Assembly: GCF_020614375.1 (NCBI RefSeq)
Contig: NZ_CP085329.1
Location: 434,001-498,000 of the forward strand
Length of the DNA stretch: 64,000 nt
Reading direction: 5' to 3'
Source: Haladaptatus salinisoli
GTDB taxonomy: Archaea > Halobacteriota > Halobacteria > Halobacteriales > Haladaptataceae
Shown: positions 33,673 to 43,337 of the stretch, piece after piece
Layout of the letters: the number at the start of each line of letters is the position of its first letter
Position numbering within the stretch: the stretch's first letter is position 1
Notes under the pieces: model-generated
Databases searched by the model: none
What the model was told of the DNA's origin: nothing
What the model saw: the letters and a program-made list of their open reading frames with translations, nothing else
Translations under genes and position numbers: made by a program

Positions 33673-34392
33673 CTAGCGAATCGCGAGATACGCCAGCAGA
33701 AACAGCGACGCGTCGTAACACCCGTGGATGAACGCGTTCACCGCCAGGTTTTCCGTCCGTTCGTAGGCGATCCCGAGCACCAACGAAACGACGAACAAAC
33801 TGGCGATAGTCGCAACTCGCGCCTGAAACGCGCCGACGAGCGAAAGGGCGTGCGCGGACGCGAAGATCGCCGACGCGAGTCCGATGGCGATTGCCGGGGA
33901 GAACGCGTCCCGCAACCGCGATTGAATGACGCCCCTGAAGAGGAGTTCCTCGCCGGGGCCGATGATGAGAAACGCGCACGGAATCAGCAGCAGGAACACG
34001 CGCGGATCGTCGACGCCGAGTCGAACGACCTCGTTTTGTGCCGAGTGGATTCCCAGCGCGCCGAGAATCGAAACGACGGCGAACATCGCCGCCAGCATCG
34101 CGAGGACGCCGCCGAGCATCCACTTACCGTCGTTCACCGTCGGAACCCGAACGCGGACGTACTCTCGCCCGCGAAGTCGAAGGTACAGCAGCGATATCCC
34201 GCCGAAGGTGACTCCCTGAACGAGGAGCAGCGAGAGAGCGATTCGGAGTTCGGGATCGCCCCGTACTGAAACTCCTCCGAGAGCTAACGCCCGACTCGCG
34301 CCGAGTACGAGCGCGAAGCTGCCGAATATGGCGACGATCGCCAGCCCGAGACCGACGCCGACCGCGCGGAGAGCCTCCGTGACGCGCGTCAT
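33673..34392 (-). CDS. CPBP-family intramembrane metalloprotease
   Basis: A 239-residue protein with about eight membrane helices and the CPBP/Abi motifs in order: GPGEELLFRGVIQSRLRD (EExxxR, near residue 147), ASAHALSLVGAF (H) and NAFIHGCYDASLFL (H and Asn-equivalent Asp). These residues bind zinc inside the membrane in glutamic-type or metallo-CPBP proteases. Targets are unknown. The start has no clear ribosome-binding site. It is convergent with gnd, separated by 67 nt. Confidence 0.85.
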   Translation of the reverse strand: MTRVTEALRAVGVGLGLAIVAIFGSFALVLGASRALALGGVSVRGDPELRIALSLLLVQGVTFGGISLLYLRLRGREYVRVRVPTVNDGKWMLGGVLAMLAAMFAVVSILGALGIHSAQNEVVRLGVDDPRVFLLLIPCAFLIIGPGEELLFRGVIQSRLRDAFSPAIAIGLASAIFASAHALSLVGAFQARVATIASLFVVSLVLGIAYERTENLAVNAFIHGCYDASLFLLAYLAIR

Positions 34393-34625
34393 CGTAACCT
34401 ACTCCATCGCTAGGAACTCAGAAAACCGTTTTCCACGGTTCGACCCGTCTCGGGACTCGCTCGCCGCAGCGCATCGGCCGATTCGTCCGTTATCATCTCC
34501 GGCAACGCCATCGCGGTACGTGCGCGAGGGGTACCGAAAGTCGTCCGGGGTAACGAGCGAGTCTCCGTAGCGAGCACCAGTCGCTTTACCGATGGTCGAC
34601 TAATTAGAAGGGGGAGACTCGAACC

Positions 34626-34922
34626 ATGACCGACCGAGACCGCTTCGATCCAACCGAACACACCCTCAAACTCGCCGAGGAGCGACGGAAGTTGGCGCGC
34701 GAGCGGACGATCCTCGCGCACATCCGTACCGGATTCGCGTCGTTCATCTTCGGAACGACTGTGATCGGCTTCTTCGAAAATCTAACGTCGGATCTGGCGG
34801 GCGGCCTGTTTATTTTCGTCGGCGTCGCCTTTCTCGTGACCGGCTGGAAGTCGTACGCCGAGAGCAACCGCCGGACGCGCGAACTGCTCGAGGAGGCGGA
34901 ACAGTCCTTCCACCGCTTTTAG
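34626..34922 (+). CDS. DUF202 (YidH-like) small membrane protein
   Basis: A 98-residue protein with the DUF202 signature: a basic helix LAEERRKLARERTILAHIRT just before the first membrane helix (GFASFIFGTTVIGFFENL) and a second helix (GGLFIFVGVAFLVTGWKSY), ending in a charged tail. DUF202 function is unknown. A GGGGGAG ribosome-binding sequence stands 11 nt before the ATG, and taatta lies about 20-25 nt upstream. It appears monocistronic. Confidence 0.85.
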   Translation: MTDRDRFDPTEHTLKLAEERRKLARERTILAHIRTGFASFIFGTTVIGFFENLTSDLAGGLFIFVGVAFLVTGWKSYAESNRRTRELLEEAEQSFHRF

Positions 34923-35109
34923 TCGGACGACGGCGTCCCAACACGTCGTACGGAAGGAGACCCCTACGAGTCGCTCTACGGTCCCGCTTCGGGCGGAAAA
35001 TCGTGTGAGAACGGCGAAGGGATCGGGACGAGTTCCGCCCGAGAGTTCGGCGGTACGAACGCCCTCCATTTCCCGATATACCTAACCACTTGGCTGTCCA
35101 CTAGGGGGT

Positions 35110-36174
35110 ATGATTGTCAAGCCGCACATGACCCAACACGAGTTGGTCGATGCGGAGCCGATGGTGTCCACGTCCGCGACGGTGGCGAGAAAGGAGGCCA
35201 TGGATAAACGTCGGGAGGTGACCGTCAGAAGGGCCGCGAAGCGACTCCTTCGCGAGCACGACCGTGAAGCGTGGGTCGACGAGGTGATGCTAACCGATGA
35301 CGTCGATTGGGAACGCCTCTGGGAACTCGTCCACGACCACGCCGTCGGGGGCCGGTTAGAAAAGACGTTCCGGACGCTCCAAGGGCGCTACGAACGGGCG
35401 AACCCGTCGCTCGTCCGAATCCGATTCGACCCGGAGTCCGAGTTCGACTGCGAACCGGGCGAATACATCACGGTACATTACCAGCACGTCCCGCGAGCGT
35501 ACTCCGTCGCGAGTTCGCCGAATCGCGATCACATGGAGATCTGCGTTCGTCGCGTTCCCGGCGGGAGACTCTCGACGCAGTTGTGCGACCGCTTGTCCTC
35601 GGGGGACGAGATAGGGGTTCGCGGGCCGTTCAGCGGCGAGTTCGTCGGCGGCGAGTTCCTGCTGCAGGAACGATCCGAGCGAGACGTCGCGTTTCTCGCG
35701 ACCGGGACTGGCGTCGCGCCGTTCAAATCGATGATCGACTACGCGTTCGAGGAGGGATTCGACGAGTACGCCGGCGGTAAACGGAACATCTGGCTGTTTC
35801 TCGGCGCGTCGTGGGAGGACGACCTTCCCTACCACCGCGAATTCCGAACGCTCGCCGACGAACGCGAGAACTTCCACTACGTCCCGACGCTCAGTCGGGA
35901 GACGACCCTCTCGGAGTGGGACGGCGAAACGGCGTACACCCAGTACACGTTCGCCACGTACCTCGACCGGGAGAAAACCGCGGTCGCCGAACTCCCCGAC
36001 GACGTCCGGCCGTTTATCGACGAGGAACCGAAGTACGACATCGACGCTCGCATCGACCCGAACAACCTCGAACTCTACGCGTGCGGCATCAACTTGATGG
36101 TTTACGGCATCGTCTCGGTCGCCGAGGCGGTCGGCGTTCCCGCGAAACTCATTCGGGGTGAAGGGTACGGATAA
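35110..36174 (+). CDS. Ferredoxin/flavodoxin reductase-like FAD oxidoreductase
   Basis: A 354-residue flavoprotein of the ferredoxin-NADP reductase superfamily. A charged helical N-terminal segment of about 80 residues (VTVRRAAKRLLREHDREAW) is extra. Then follow the FAD domain (RAYSVASSPNRDHMEICVRR, the R-x-Y-S motif near 133-136; GRLSTQLCDRLSSGDEIGVRGP) and the NAD(P)H domain (VAFLATGTGVAPFKSMIDYA, IWLFLGASWEDDLPYHREF, LYACGINLMVYGI). The partner is unknown; a ferredoxin, flavodoxin or cytochrome is possible. A TATA-like gatata at 35075-35080 lies 30-35 nt before the ATG, supporting a leaderless start at 35110. Confidence 0.8.
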   Translation: MIVKPHMTQHELVDAEPMVSTSATVARKEAMDKRREVTVRRAAKRLLREHDREAWVDEVMLTDDVDWERLWELVHDHAVGGRLEKTFRTLQGRYERANPSLVRIRFDPESEFDCEPGEYITVHYQHVPRAYSVASSPNRDHMEICVRRVPGGRLSTQLCDRLSSGDEIGVRGPFSGEFVGGEFLLQERSERDVAFLATGTGVAPFKSMIDYAFEEGFDEYAGGKRNIWLFLGASWEDDLPYHREFRTLADERENFHYVPTLSRETTLSEWDGETAYTQYTFATYLDREKTAVAELPDDVRPFIDEEPKYDIDARIDPNNLELYACGINLMVYGIVSVAEAVGVPAKLIRGEGYG

Positions 36175-36252
36175 CCCCGGTCACGAGGGGGGTTCGGACG
36201 CGCTTCGCGTAACGGCGCGTAACGAACGAGAACGGGCGAAACCCCGTCGCGA

Positions 36253-37554
36253 TCAGAGGTGTCGTTCGATCTCCGACACCTCGGTGAGAATGGGCGCTCG
36301 TTCGAAGTAGAGCACCTCGACCGCGACGACCGCGACGACGAGGGCGATTACGGTCACGAACACGTTCGGTTGGTTTACGAACAGATAGTAGAGCAATCCG
36401 ACGATCGTCGCCCCCGCTCCGAGAAAGCCGACGGCCGGAAGCACCGCCGTCGCGGGGGACGAGCGCTCGCGGAAGGCGAGGAGGCTGAACCCGCCGAATA
36501 TCGTGACGAATGCGAGCGACGCGAACGAACTGATCGCGGTCAAACTGCCGAAAATGGCGAGTAGCGCGGTGAGCGCGCCGAGCGCGAGTAGCGGTCGAAT
36601 CGGTTCCGCTCCTCCGCTTCGGAGCCGACTCGGGAGGAGATCGTCCGCGATCAGCATCCGCGAGAGGCGCGACGCACTGAACAGCGTCGCATTGAGTGCG
36701 CTGCCGGTCGAGAAGAGCGCGGCGATCGATATCAAGAAAAAGCCGATCGCTCCCAGAAACGGTTTCGCGGCGATTGCGAGCGCGGTCTCCGACTGCTGCT
36801 GGATGGTCTGGGCGCTCACGAGGTTCGTGGTAACGACGGCAACGATGACGTACAGCGCGGTCACGCCGACGATCGAGGAGTAAATCGCCGTCCGAATCGT
36901 CCGCCGCGGGTTCTCGATACTCTCTTGATCGAACAACAACAGCTCCCACCCCTCGAACGCGACGAAACCAATCGCCGCGGCGAGCACCGTTCCGAAGCGA
37001 AAGTCCGACAGGCCGGAGCGTATCTCTCCACGACGGAGGCCGTAGTAGAACCCGCCGACGCCGAACCCGAGCAAAATCAGCACCTTGAGCCCGACGAGGA
37101 CGTCTTCGGTGCGTCCCGACGCGTGGGCACCGGCGACGTTGAGACCGACGAACGCGACGATCACCAGCAGCGTGACGAGCGGACGCAGGGGAATCCCTCG
37201 GACGGAGCGGACGCCGGTGAGTTCGGTGAAGTAACTGCCGAACGCGTAGGCGTACAGGGACATCGTTCCGACGTACCCGATGACGAACGTCCATCCAGTC
37301 ATTCCGGCGAGCGCGGTTCGACCGGTGAACCGCTCGATGAACGCGATGGGATTCAGCTGCTCGTCCGATCGCGCGTTCAGTCGAAGCGCCGAGTATCCGG
37401 CGCAGAACGCTATCGATCCGGAAACGACGAACGCGATCCACGTCGCTCGTCCCGCCTGGAGCGCCACGACACCGAGCACAGCGAAGATACCGCCTCCGAC
37501 CATCCCCCCGACGGCCATCGATACGGCTTCGGCCAGACCGATCTTCCCTCGCAT
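36253..37554 (-). CDS. APC-family amino acid permease
   Basis: A 433-residue transporter with 12 predicted helices. The N-terminus (KIGLAEAVSMAVGGMVGGGI) carries the unwound GG(M/V)VGGGI helix of the amino acid-polyamine-organocation family. Further signatures are GFVAFEGWELLLFDQESIEN and NPRRTIRTAIYSSI. It should import amino acids or related amines with Na+ or H+. The substrate is not evident. A TATA-like gttttacat lies about 29 nt before the ATG on the minus strand, about 37580-37588. It is divergent from the SMP-30 gene. Confidence 0.85.
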   Translation of the reverse strand: MRGKIGLAEAVSMAVGGMVGGGIFAVLGVVALQAGRATWIAFVVSGSIAFCAGYSALRLNARSDEQLNPIAFIERFTGRTALAGMTGWTFVIGYVGTMSLYAYAFGSYFTELTGVRSVRGIPLRPLVTLLVIVAFVGLNVAGAHASGRTEDVLVGLKVLILLGFGVGGFYYGLRRGEIRSGLSDFRFGTVLAAAIGFVAFEGWELLLFDQESIENPRRTIRTAIYSSIVGVTALYVIVAVVTTNLVSAQTIQQQSETALAIAAKPFLGAIGFFLISIAALFSTGSALNATLFSASRLSRMLIADDLLPSRLRSGGAEPIRPLLALGALTALLAIFGSLTAISSFASLAFVTIFGGFSLLAFRERSSPATAVLPAVGFLGAGATIVGLLYYLFVNQPNVFVTVIALVVAVVAVEVLYFERAPILTEVSEIERHL

Positions 37555-37700
37555 CCTTGGTTGTTACGCCGCCGTCGATGTAAAACGGGGTGACGTTCGG
37601 CGCTCTCGATCGAGTGCTCGCGAACTCGGTCGACCTCGGCGCGTCGGTCTGCGCAGTCGGCCGGTAACAGTTTCGTGGTTAGCCACCGACGTGCCGAACG

Positions 37701-38549
37701 ATGGAGCCGCAATTAATAGCGAACACCCGCTGTCGAACTGGCGAAGGCCCCCTCTGGCATCCCGACCGGGAGATCGTGTACTGGGTCGACATCCCGCGAG
37801 GCCGACTCTTCAGCTACGACCCGGCGACCGGCGAACACGAGCTACGGTACGAGGACTCCGTCATCAGCGCGCTCACGCTTCAGGCGGACGGAAGTCTCCT
37901 CCTGTTCATGGATCGCGGTCGAATCCTCCGCTGGGACGACGACTCGACCACCCCCGTCGTCGACGGGATTCCGGCCGAACGCGACTCGCGGTTCAACGAC
38001 GTCATCGCGGATCCCGAAGGTCGCATCTTCTGCGGGACGATGCCGACGGACGATCGACTCGGTCGTCTGTACCGACTCGACCGCGACGGTTCCATCGTCG
38101 AGCTCGACGACGGATACGACATCCCCAACGGTATGGGGTTCACGCCGGACGGAACGGGGCTCTACCTCACGGAGTCGAACGCGCGGCGCATCTACCGCTT
38201 CGAGTACGACGCGACGACCGGTGACCTGTCCGATCGTCGGGTTTTCGTCGAAACGCCGGAACACGACGGCGTCCCCGACGGCATGACGGTCGATGCGGAC
38301 GGTAACGTCTGGTCCGCGCGCTGGAACGGCCATCGCGTGGTGCGGTACGCACCGGACGGAACCGTAATCGGACGAATCGAACTCCCGGTGAAAAAGGTGT
38401 CCTGTCCGACGTTCGGCGGGTCGAACTACGCCGACCTCTACGTGACGACCGCCGGCGGGGACGACGAGGGCGACGAGGCCGGAGCGCTCTTTCGCATCTC
38501 GGAGGCCGGTTCGGGCGTTCCAGAGTTCCGCTCCAGAATCGCGACGTAG
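37701..38549 (+). CDS. SMP-30/gluconolactonase-family sugar lactonase
   Basis: A 282-residue six-bladed propeller of the SMP-30/LRE family. Metal-binding positions are recognisable: Glu in RTGEGPLWHPDRE (near residue 14), Asn in RFNDVIADPEG (near 100), Asn in IPNGMGFTPDG (near 140) and Asp in PDGMTVDADGNVW (near 195). Family members hydrolyse sugar lactones such as gluconolactone using a bound divalent cation. It would open lactones made by sugar dehydrogenases, complementing gnd. It is cytoplasmic (no signal). The ATG at 37701 gives the family start, MEPQLIANTRCRTGEGP. No clear ribosome-binding site. Confidence 0.88.
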   Translation: MEPQLIANTRCRTGEGPLWHPDREIVYWVDIPRGRLFSYDPATGEHELRYEDSVISALTLQADGSLLLFMDRGRILRWDDDSTTPVVDGIPAERDSRFNDVIADPEGRIFCGTMPTDDRLGRLYRLDRDGSIVELDDGYDIPNGMGFTPDGTGLYLTESNARRIYRFEYDATTGDLSDRRVFVETPEHDGVPDGMTVDADGNVWSARWNGHRVVRYAPDGTVIGRIELPVKKVSCPTFGGSNYADLYVTTAGGDDEGDEAGALFRISEAGSGVPEFRSRIAT

Positions 38550-38726
38550 TCCGGTATCGACGTCGGGAAACGCGTTTCGACCGCCGAAATTCGAGGACGG
38601 AACTCGTGCGGTCGTGGGGGGTACAGAGGCGCGCGGTCTTTGTGGATGGGGGGTGTAACCGATACTACGGAGTCCCCGAACGGGTCCGTGGACGACCCGA
38701 ACGCGCGGACGATTCGGTGAGAAGGA

Positions 38727-40583
38727 ATGGTGTACAAACGTCTCGAACGGTACGGTCTCATAGGAAACCTCGAAACGTGTGCCCTCGTCGGCGACGACGG
38801 CGTCATCGACTGGTTGTGCGTTCCGCACGTGGAATCGTCGAGTGTTTTTGCTCGACTAATAGACGACGACATCGGCGGCCACTTCGCCGTGCAACCGAGC
38901 GAATCGTTCAACTCGCACCAACAGTACCTCCCCGATACGAACGTCCTTCAAACGCTCTTTCAAACGGCGAGCGGAAAGGTCACCGTCACCGATTTCATGC
39001 CCATCGCCGAATCCGAAAGCCGACGGCCGAACCCTCACCAAGCCGTGTATCGGCGGATCGGCGTCGAAGGAAACAGCGATCTTCGAATCGAATTCGTCCC
39101 TTCGTTCGACTACGCGCTCGCCGCGCCGGAGTTCGAGCCGAAAAACGGCGGTCTCACCGCTATCGGAGACGAGACCGAGGTTACTTTGTTCGGATTCTCT
39201 CCCGACCGAGTCGGAGACGGCGGTGCGTACGGGACGCTGTCGCTGACGACGGGCGAAGAGGCGTGGCTGATACTCTCGTTCGAAACCGACCGATCCGAGT
39301 TCGAACCCGAACCGGAGAGCGTCCTGACCGATACGGTTCGGTACTGGCGGCGATGGGTACACGACTGTGACGATCCGACCAAGTGTAATCTCCGCGGATT
39401 GTGGCACGATCACGCCGTTCGCTCCGGATTGATACTGAAGCTCCTCACGCACCACGCGACGGGAGCGATCTGCGCCGCCCCGACGACTTCGCTTCCGGAG
39501 GAGATCGGCGGGTCTCGGAACTGGGATTACCGATACAATTGGCTTCGAGACGCGGCGTTCACGACGCAAGCCCTCTTCAAACTCGGTCACGAACGCGAGG
39601 CCTTGGAGTACCTCGATTGGTTCGTCGAGGCCTGTCAAAACGTTCCACCTGCCGAGATGCAACCGTTGTACGGCCTTCACGGCGCGTCCGACTTGACCGA
39701 GCGTACGCTCTCGCACTTGGACGGCTATCGGCACTCGCGGCCGGTTCGAGTCGGCAACGCGGCGCACGAACAGCTGCAACTCGACGTCTACGGGGAGCTC
39801 CTCGACGCGATCTACGAAACGACGCGCTACGGAAGGGATGTTCCTGAGCGCGCGTGGAACTCGCTTCGGGAAATCGTCGATTACGTCTGCGAGGTGTGGG
39901 ACCGTCCCGATGCGGGTATCTGGGAGGTTCGAAGCGAGCCACAGCAGTTCGTCTATTCGAAACTCATGTGTTGGGTGGCGCTCGATCGCGGACTTCGCCT
40001 CGCCGAACGCGCCGACGCGAACGGGGACTTCGGAAGGTGGACCGAAACCCGCGACGAAATCCGCCGGACGATTCTCGCCGAGGGATACAACGACTCGCTC
40101 GGCAGCTTCGTTCGATCGTTCGAGAGCGACGACACGCTCGACGCGGCGGGTCTCCTCATCCCGATGCGAGGGTTCCTTCCGTTCGACGACCCTCGCGTGC
40201 AGGGCACGATCGATCGAACCCTCGAGCGGCTCGCTACCGACGAGGGGTTCGTCTACCGATACGAGGGTGCGGACGGCGTTCCGGGCGAGGAAGGGGCGTT
40301 CCTTCTGTGCTCGTTCTGGCTCATTAACGCGCTCGCACTCGGCGGACGGCAACGCGAGGCTACCGCCATCTTCGAGCGAATGCTGAAACACGCGAATCCG
40401 CTCGGCCTGCTCGCCGAGGAGATCGATCCGGCGACCGGCACGCAACTGGGAAACTTCCCGCAAGCGTTCAGTCACATCGGTCTCATCAACAGCGTGATCT
40501 ACCTCAACAGAGCGCGCGGAATCGAACATCCCGGGCCGGAGCTTCGAGGCGTCGGATCGTCCCCGCACATCGACGACGAATGA
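38727..40583 (+). CDS. Glycoside hydrolase family 15 protein (glucoamylase/trehalase-like)
   Basis: A 618-residue protein with the two-part GH15 architecture: an N-terminal beta-sandwich (1-215: GLIGNLETCALVGDDGVIDW at the start) and the (alpha/alpha)6 barrel. The catalytic acid region is GSRNWDYRYNWLRDAAFT near residue 262 and the base region is EEIDPATGTQLGNFPQAFSH near 565. No signal peptide, so it acts inside the cell on trehalose or maltodextrins (family knowledge; exact substrate unknown). It is preceded by gagaagga 1-8 nt before the ATG and 177 nt from the SMP-30 gene on the same strand. Its 3' end is 13 nt from the convergent DUF1003 gene. Confidence 0.9.
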   Translation: MVYKRLERYGLIGNLETCALVGDDGVIDWLCVPHVESSSVFARLIDDDIGGHFAVQPSESFNSHQQYLPDTNVLQTLFQTASGKVTVTDFMPIAESESRRPNPHQAVYRRIGVEGNSDLRIEFVPSFDYALAAPEFEPKNGGLTAIGDETEVTLFGFSPDRVGDGGAYGTLSLTTGEEAWLILSFETDRSEFEPEPESVLTDTVRYWRRWVHDCDDPTKCNLRGLWHDHAVRSGLILKLLTHHATGAICAAPTTSLPEEIGGSRNWDYRYNWLRDAAFTTQALFKLGHEREALEYLDWFVEACQNVPPAEMQPLYGLHGASDLTERTLSHLDGYRHSRPVRVGNAAHEQLQLDVYGELLDAIYETTRYGRDVPERAWNSLREIVDYVCEVWDRPDAGIWEVRSEPQQFVYSKLMCWVALDRGLRLAERADANGDFGRWTETRDEIRRTILAEGYNDSLGSFVRSFESDDTLDAAGLLIPMRGFLPFDDPRVQGTIDRTLERLATDEGFVYRYEGADGVPGEEGAFLLCSFWLINALALGGRQREATAIFERMLKHANPLGLLAEEIDPATGTQLGNFPQAFSHIGLINSVIYLNRARGIEHPGPELRGVGSSPHIDDE

Positions 40584-40596
40584 CCCCATCGGTGAC

Positions 40597-41331
40597 TCAC
40601 CCCGTCTCGTTATCGCTTGATAGCTCGTCTATGAGTTCCGCCTGCGTCTCCTGGATCTCCAGTAGTCGTTGCCACTGTTGCGTGAGGAGGTGGTCGAGTT
40701 TGTCGTTGATTCGTTTCACTTCCAGTTCCGACTTGAGGTTCACCTCGTAATCGTTCTCGGCGCGCACGCGGTCTCGATCTTCTTGGCGATTCTGACTCAT
40801 CATGATGACCGGCGCTTGAAGCGCAGCGAGCGTCGAAAGTACGAGATTGAGCAAAATGAACGGATACGGGTCGAACGCCCGACTAACCAGCACGACCGTA
40901 TTGAGTACCATCCAGCCAGCCATGAACGCCACGAACAGAATGATGAATCTCCAACTCCCCGCGAACTCCGATAGTCGGTCCGAAAGCCGATCGCCTAGCG
41001 TGAGTCGATCTTGATACTCCTCTTCAGTATCGTGGGCGATGATCTCGTTCGTCTCCAGCGATCCCAGGACGTTCTCTTCTTCACTCGAGAGGCTGTCCGC
41101 GCTGTCTTCGGCGAGTAGGTTGCGAATGTGCTCGAGTCGGTACCGGTGTAAGTCTTCGGTACAAATAACGCCCGTCTCGTCCCACCCCGGATGGTCCTTT
41201 CGAACGAGCGATCTCAGGGGCGCGTGGACGAACTCGGCGGCCACCATTTGAGATCCGGGTTTTTGCTGGTGGCAGACCGGACAGACCACCGACTCACCGC
41301 CCGAATTGCGCGTTTGGTCCGTACTCGTCAT
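40597..41331 (-). CDS. DUF1003 membrane protein with zinc-ribbon start
   Basis: A 244-residue protein. The start has a CxxC pair (VVCPVCHQQKPGSQM, near residue 14) and a later single Cys. Then come the DUF1003 helices: LSDRLSEFAGSWRFIILFVA, MVLNTVVLVSRAFDPYPFIL and LNLVLSTLAALQAPVIMMSQ, followed by a long charged helix (NRQEDRDRVRAENDYEVNLK) and a coiled tail. DUF1003 is an integral membrane family of unknown role. The ATG at 41331 is supported by a TATA-like tttattga (41355-41363, minus strand) 24-32 nt upstream; an upstream in-frame TTG would add 22 residues. Confidence 0.85.
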   Translation of the reverse strand: MTSTDQTRNSGGESVVCPVCHQQKPGSQMVAAEFVHAPLRSLVRKDHPGWDETGVICTEDLHRYRLEHIRNLLAEDSADSLSSEEENVLGSLETNEIIAHDTEEEYQDRLTLGDRLSDRLSEFAGSWRFIILFVAFMAGWMVLNTVVLVSRAFDPYPFILLNLVLSTLAALQAPVIMMSQNRQEDRDRVRAENDYEVNLKSELEVKRINDKLDHLLTQQWQRLLEIQETQAELIDELSSDNETG

Positions 41332-41418
41332 CCCCGGAGAGTTCATCAAGCGAATCAATAAACGTCGGTGGAGAGGTATCGCCGCCGAACGTAGCAATCA
41401 GAAGGGCCTCCCGGCGTG

Positions 41419-42612
41419 TCAAAATACGATTTGGAGCATCTGCATCGTACCGTATCCGGCGCCTATCGCGAGCGCGAGCGACCCCACCCACGCCATCGCG
41501 GTATAGAGCATTTTCCGTTTGCTTATGCTCGCACTTCCCGCTGAGAAGCCGCTGCCGACTACGGCACTGACGATGATCTCGTTGAAAGATACCGGAATAC
41601 CGAACAGGACCGCCGTTTGGGCGATCGCAAACGATGGAATTAGAGCGGCAATCGACCGGCGGGGCCCGAGCGAGGAGTAATCCTGTGCGATCGCCTTTAT
41701 CATTCGAGGCGCACCCATCCACGAACCCGCCAAGAGACCAACTCCGCCGAAGAGAAGCAATGCTATCAACGGCACCGCGACCGAGATCGAAGTGCCGTGA
41801 AACGCCGCGAGCAGTGGTCCGACGGCGAGACCGACTTGACTCCCCCCTGCGGAGAAGGCAACCAGTCCACCGAGTCCCAATAAAAAGCGGTGTTGAGCCT
41901 TTTCGGCGTTAGACTCGAGATCCCGTCGAAGAAGGAGTGCGAGAAGGAGCGCGAAGAGCAGCGAAATCAGTACCACCCCGGCAAGAGAGGGCACCGGAAA
42001 TTCCGCTGCGAGGACAGCGGCAATCGATGCACCGCCAGACGCAGGACGAAGAAGCGTAAAGGGAATATTCGCGAGGATGAGTCCAACGATCCCGCCGAGG
42101 ACTGGAATGCTCTGGCGGTCAGATACGCTATCGTTTCTCAGTATTCGCGCCGTGAGATACGCAACGCCCCCACCGACGAAGGGAGTGAGCATCCACAACG
42201 TAGCGATCTCGATGTAAGCAGGCCAGACGGGAGTCCCCCCGAGACCGAGTCCGACGCCGATCACGGCTCCCGTCGCCGTAAACGCCGTTGCAATCGGATA
42301 GCCGGTGAATATCCCGATTATGACGAGGCCGGCAGCGAGCAATAAGAGAACCATTGCCGCCGGTGCGGTGAGAACGACACCGCCGACGAGGCCGGTACCA
42401 ACCGCTTCCGCGACGTTCGCACCTTGGAGCACCGCACCGGCGAATCCGAGAATACCAACGAAAAAGCCGGCCCGCATTATCGAGATCACGTGAGCGCCGA
42501 CTGCCGGAGCAAACGGGGTAGATCCCGACGAACCGGCGCCGATGGTCCACGCCATAATGAAACTCGCACCGCCCGCGATCACGAGAATCAGCACTTGTTC
42601 GAGGGCGACCAT
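41419..42612 (-). CDS. PiT-family inorganic phosphate permease
   Basis: A 397-residue permease with 10-11 helices and the duplicated PiT architecture. The N-terminal copy of the signature is altered (WTIGAGSSGSTPFAPAVGA, where GANDxxxxxGxxxG/A is usual), and the second copy is ILANIPFTLLRPASGGA. The Asp of GAND is missing, so phosphate affinity or cation coupling may be unusual. Other helices (GILGFAGAVLQGANVAEAVG, IGIFTGYPIATAFTATGAVI) fit family PF01384. The ATG 42612 is chosen over an upstream TTG because MVALEQVLILVIAGG begins the first helix. It is not adjacent to other phosphate genes. Confidence 0.75.
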   Translation of the reverse strand: MVALEQVLILVIAGGASFIMAWTIGAGSSGSTPFAPAVGAHVISIMRAGFFVGILGFAGAVLQGANVAEAVGTGLVGGVVLTAPAAMVLLLLAAGLVIIGIFTGYPIATAFTATGAVIGVGLGLGGTPVWPAYIEIATLWMLTPFVGGGVAYLTARILRNDSVSDRQSIPVLGGIVGLILANIPFTLLRPASGGASIAAVLAAEFPVPSLAGVVLISLLFALLLALLLRRDLESNAEKAQHRFLLGLGGLVAFSAGGSQVGLAVGPLLAAFHGTSISVAVPLIALLLFGGVGLLAGSWMGAPRMIKAIAQDYSSLGPRRSIAALIPSFAIAQTAVLFGIPVSFNEIIVSAVVGSGFSAGSASISKRKMLYTAMAWVGSLALAIGAGYGTMQMLQIVF

Positions 42613-42899
42613 GTGTAAACTAACCAAACAGTACGCAAATCCTTTCGGCTTGCCTATGCAGCGTGCTGCTATCGTTCGGGCTGGTGGTGCGACGAGTTAG
42701 CGATGAAAAGGGTCTCCATTTTCGCATAGGTAGGCTCGATCGATCCGCCACTCTCATCTCCGTGGGATGTTCTCGATTCCGTAAGCGAAGTACAACACCT
42801 CGGTACTTATATATTACCCGCTATGCGAGAAGTTCTCGTCGCAGGTCGTCAACGTCGAGGGTCGAAAAATGCGGAGCTTCGCAGGTTCTCGTTGCAGTT

Positions 42900-43337
42900 T
42901 CAGTCGCTTAGCGGTCGGAGGGACCAACGGCCGTAAGCGACGAACGCCGCGAGGAGCCCTATCGCCAGCGGAATCAACGCCAGCGTGCCACCACCGCCGA
43001 CCAGCGTGAGCACCGTCGCACCGCTCATGATGATCACCAGTCCGGCGGCGGCCAGCGGTGTCAGGCCCACTCGAACGTGCAACAGTCCGGGGAGGAGCAG
43101 ACCCAGTGCCCCGAGTACTTCGGCCGCGCCCAGGACGCGCACGAAGCGGCCCGATAGCGGTACTGGCGTCTGCGCTGTCAACATCTCGAGCGGTAAGAGC
43201 AGCTTCATTCCGCCAGTATACAGAAAGAGGAGCGCGAGCAGCCCCTGGATGATCCACAGGGCGTAGCTTACGAGCGGTCTCCGGGGTCGTGATTCGTCCG
43301 CATCTTTCCGCACTCGGGGTTCGATATTTGTCGTCAT
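42900..43337 (-). CDS. DoxX-family membrane protein
   Basis: A 145-residue protein with four helices. The DoxX core begins ALWIIQGLLALLFLYTGGMK, followed by the conserved RFVRVLGAAEVLGALGLLLP. Members often associate with thiosulfate or stress functions, but most are of unknown role. The start at 43337 is fixed by an ATGA overlap with the preceding short frame and by the hydrophobic start. It ends the minus-strand operon ArsR, two SRPBCC genes, remnant, DoxX. Such ArsR-SRPBCC-DoxX sets are common in bacteria and haloarchaea. Confidence 0.85.
   Translation of the reverse strand: MTTNIEPRVRKDADESRPRRPLVSYALWIIQGLLALLFLYTGGMKLLLPLEMLTAQTPVPLSGRFVRVLGAAEVLGALGLLLPGLLHVRVGLTPLAAAGLVIIMSGATVLTLVGGGGTLALIPLAIGLLAAFVAYGRWSLRPLSD

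Noticed and set aside
38856-40589. 577-codon open frame on the minus strand
   Set aside because: Antisense to the GH15 gene, whose catalytic motifs are clear. The minus-strand product is Arg/Val-rich and has no domain.
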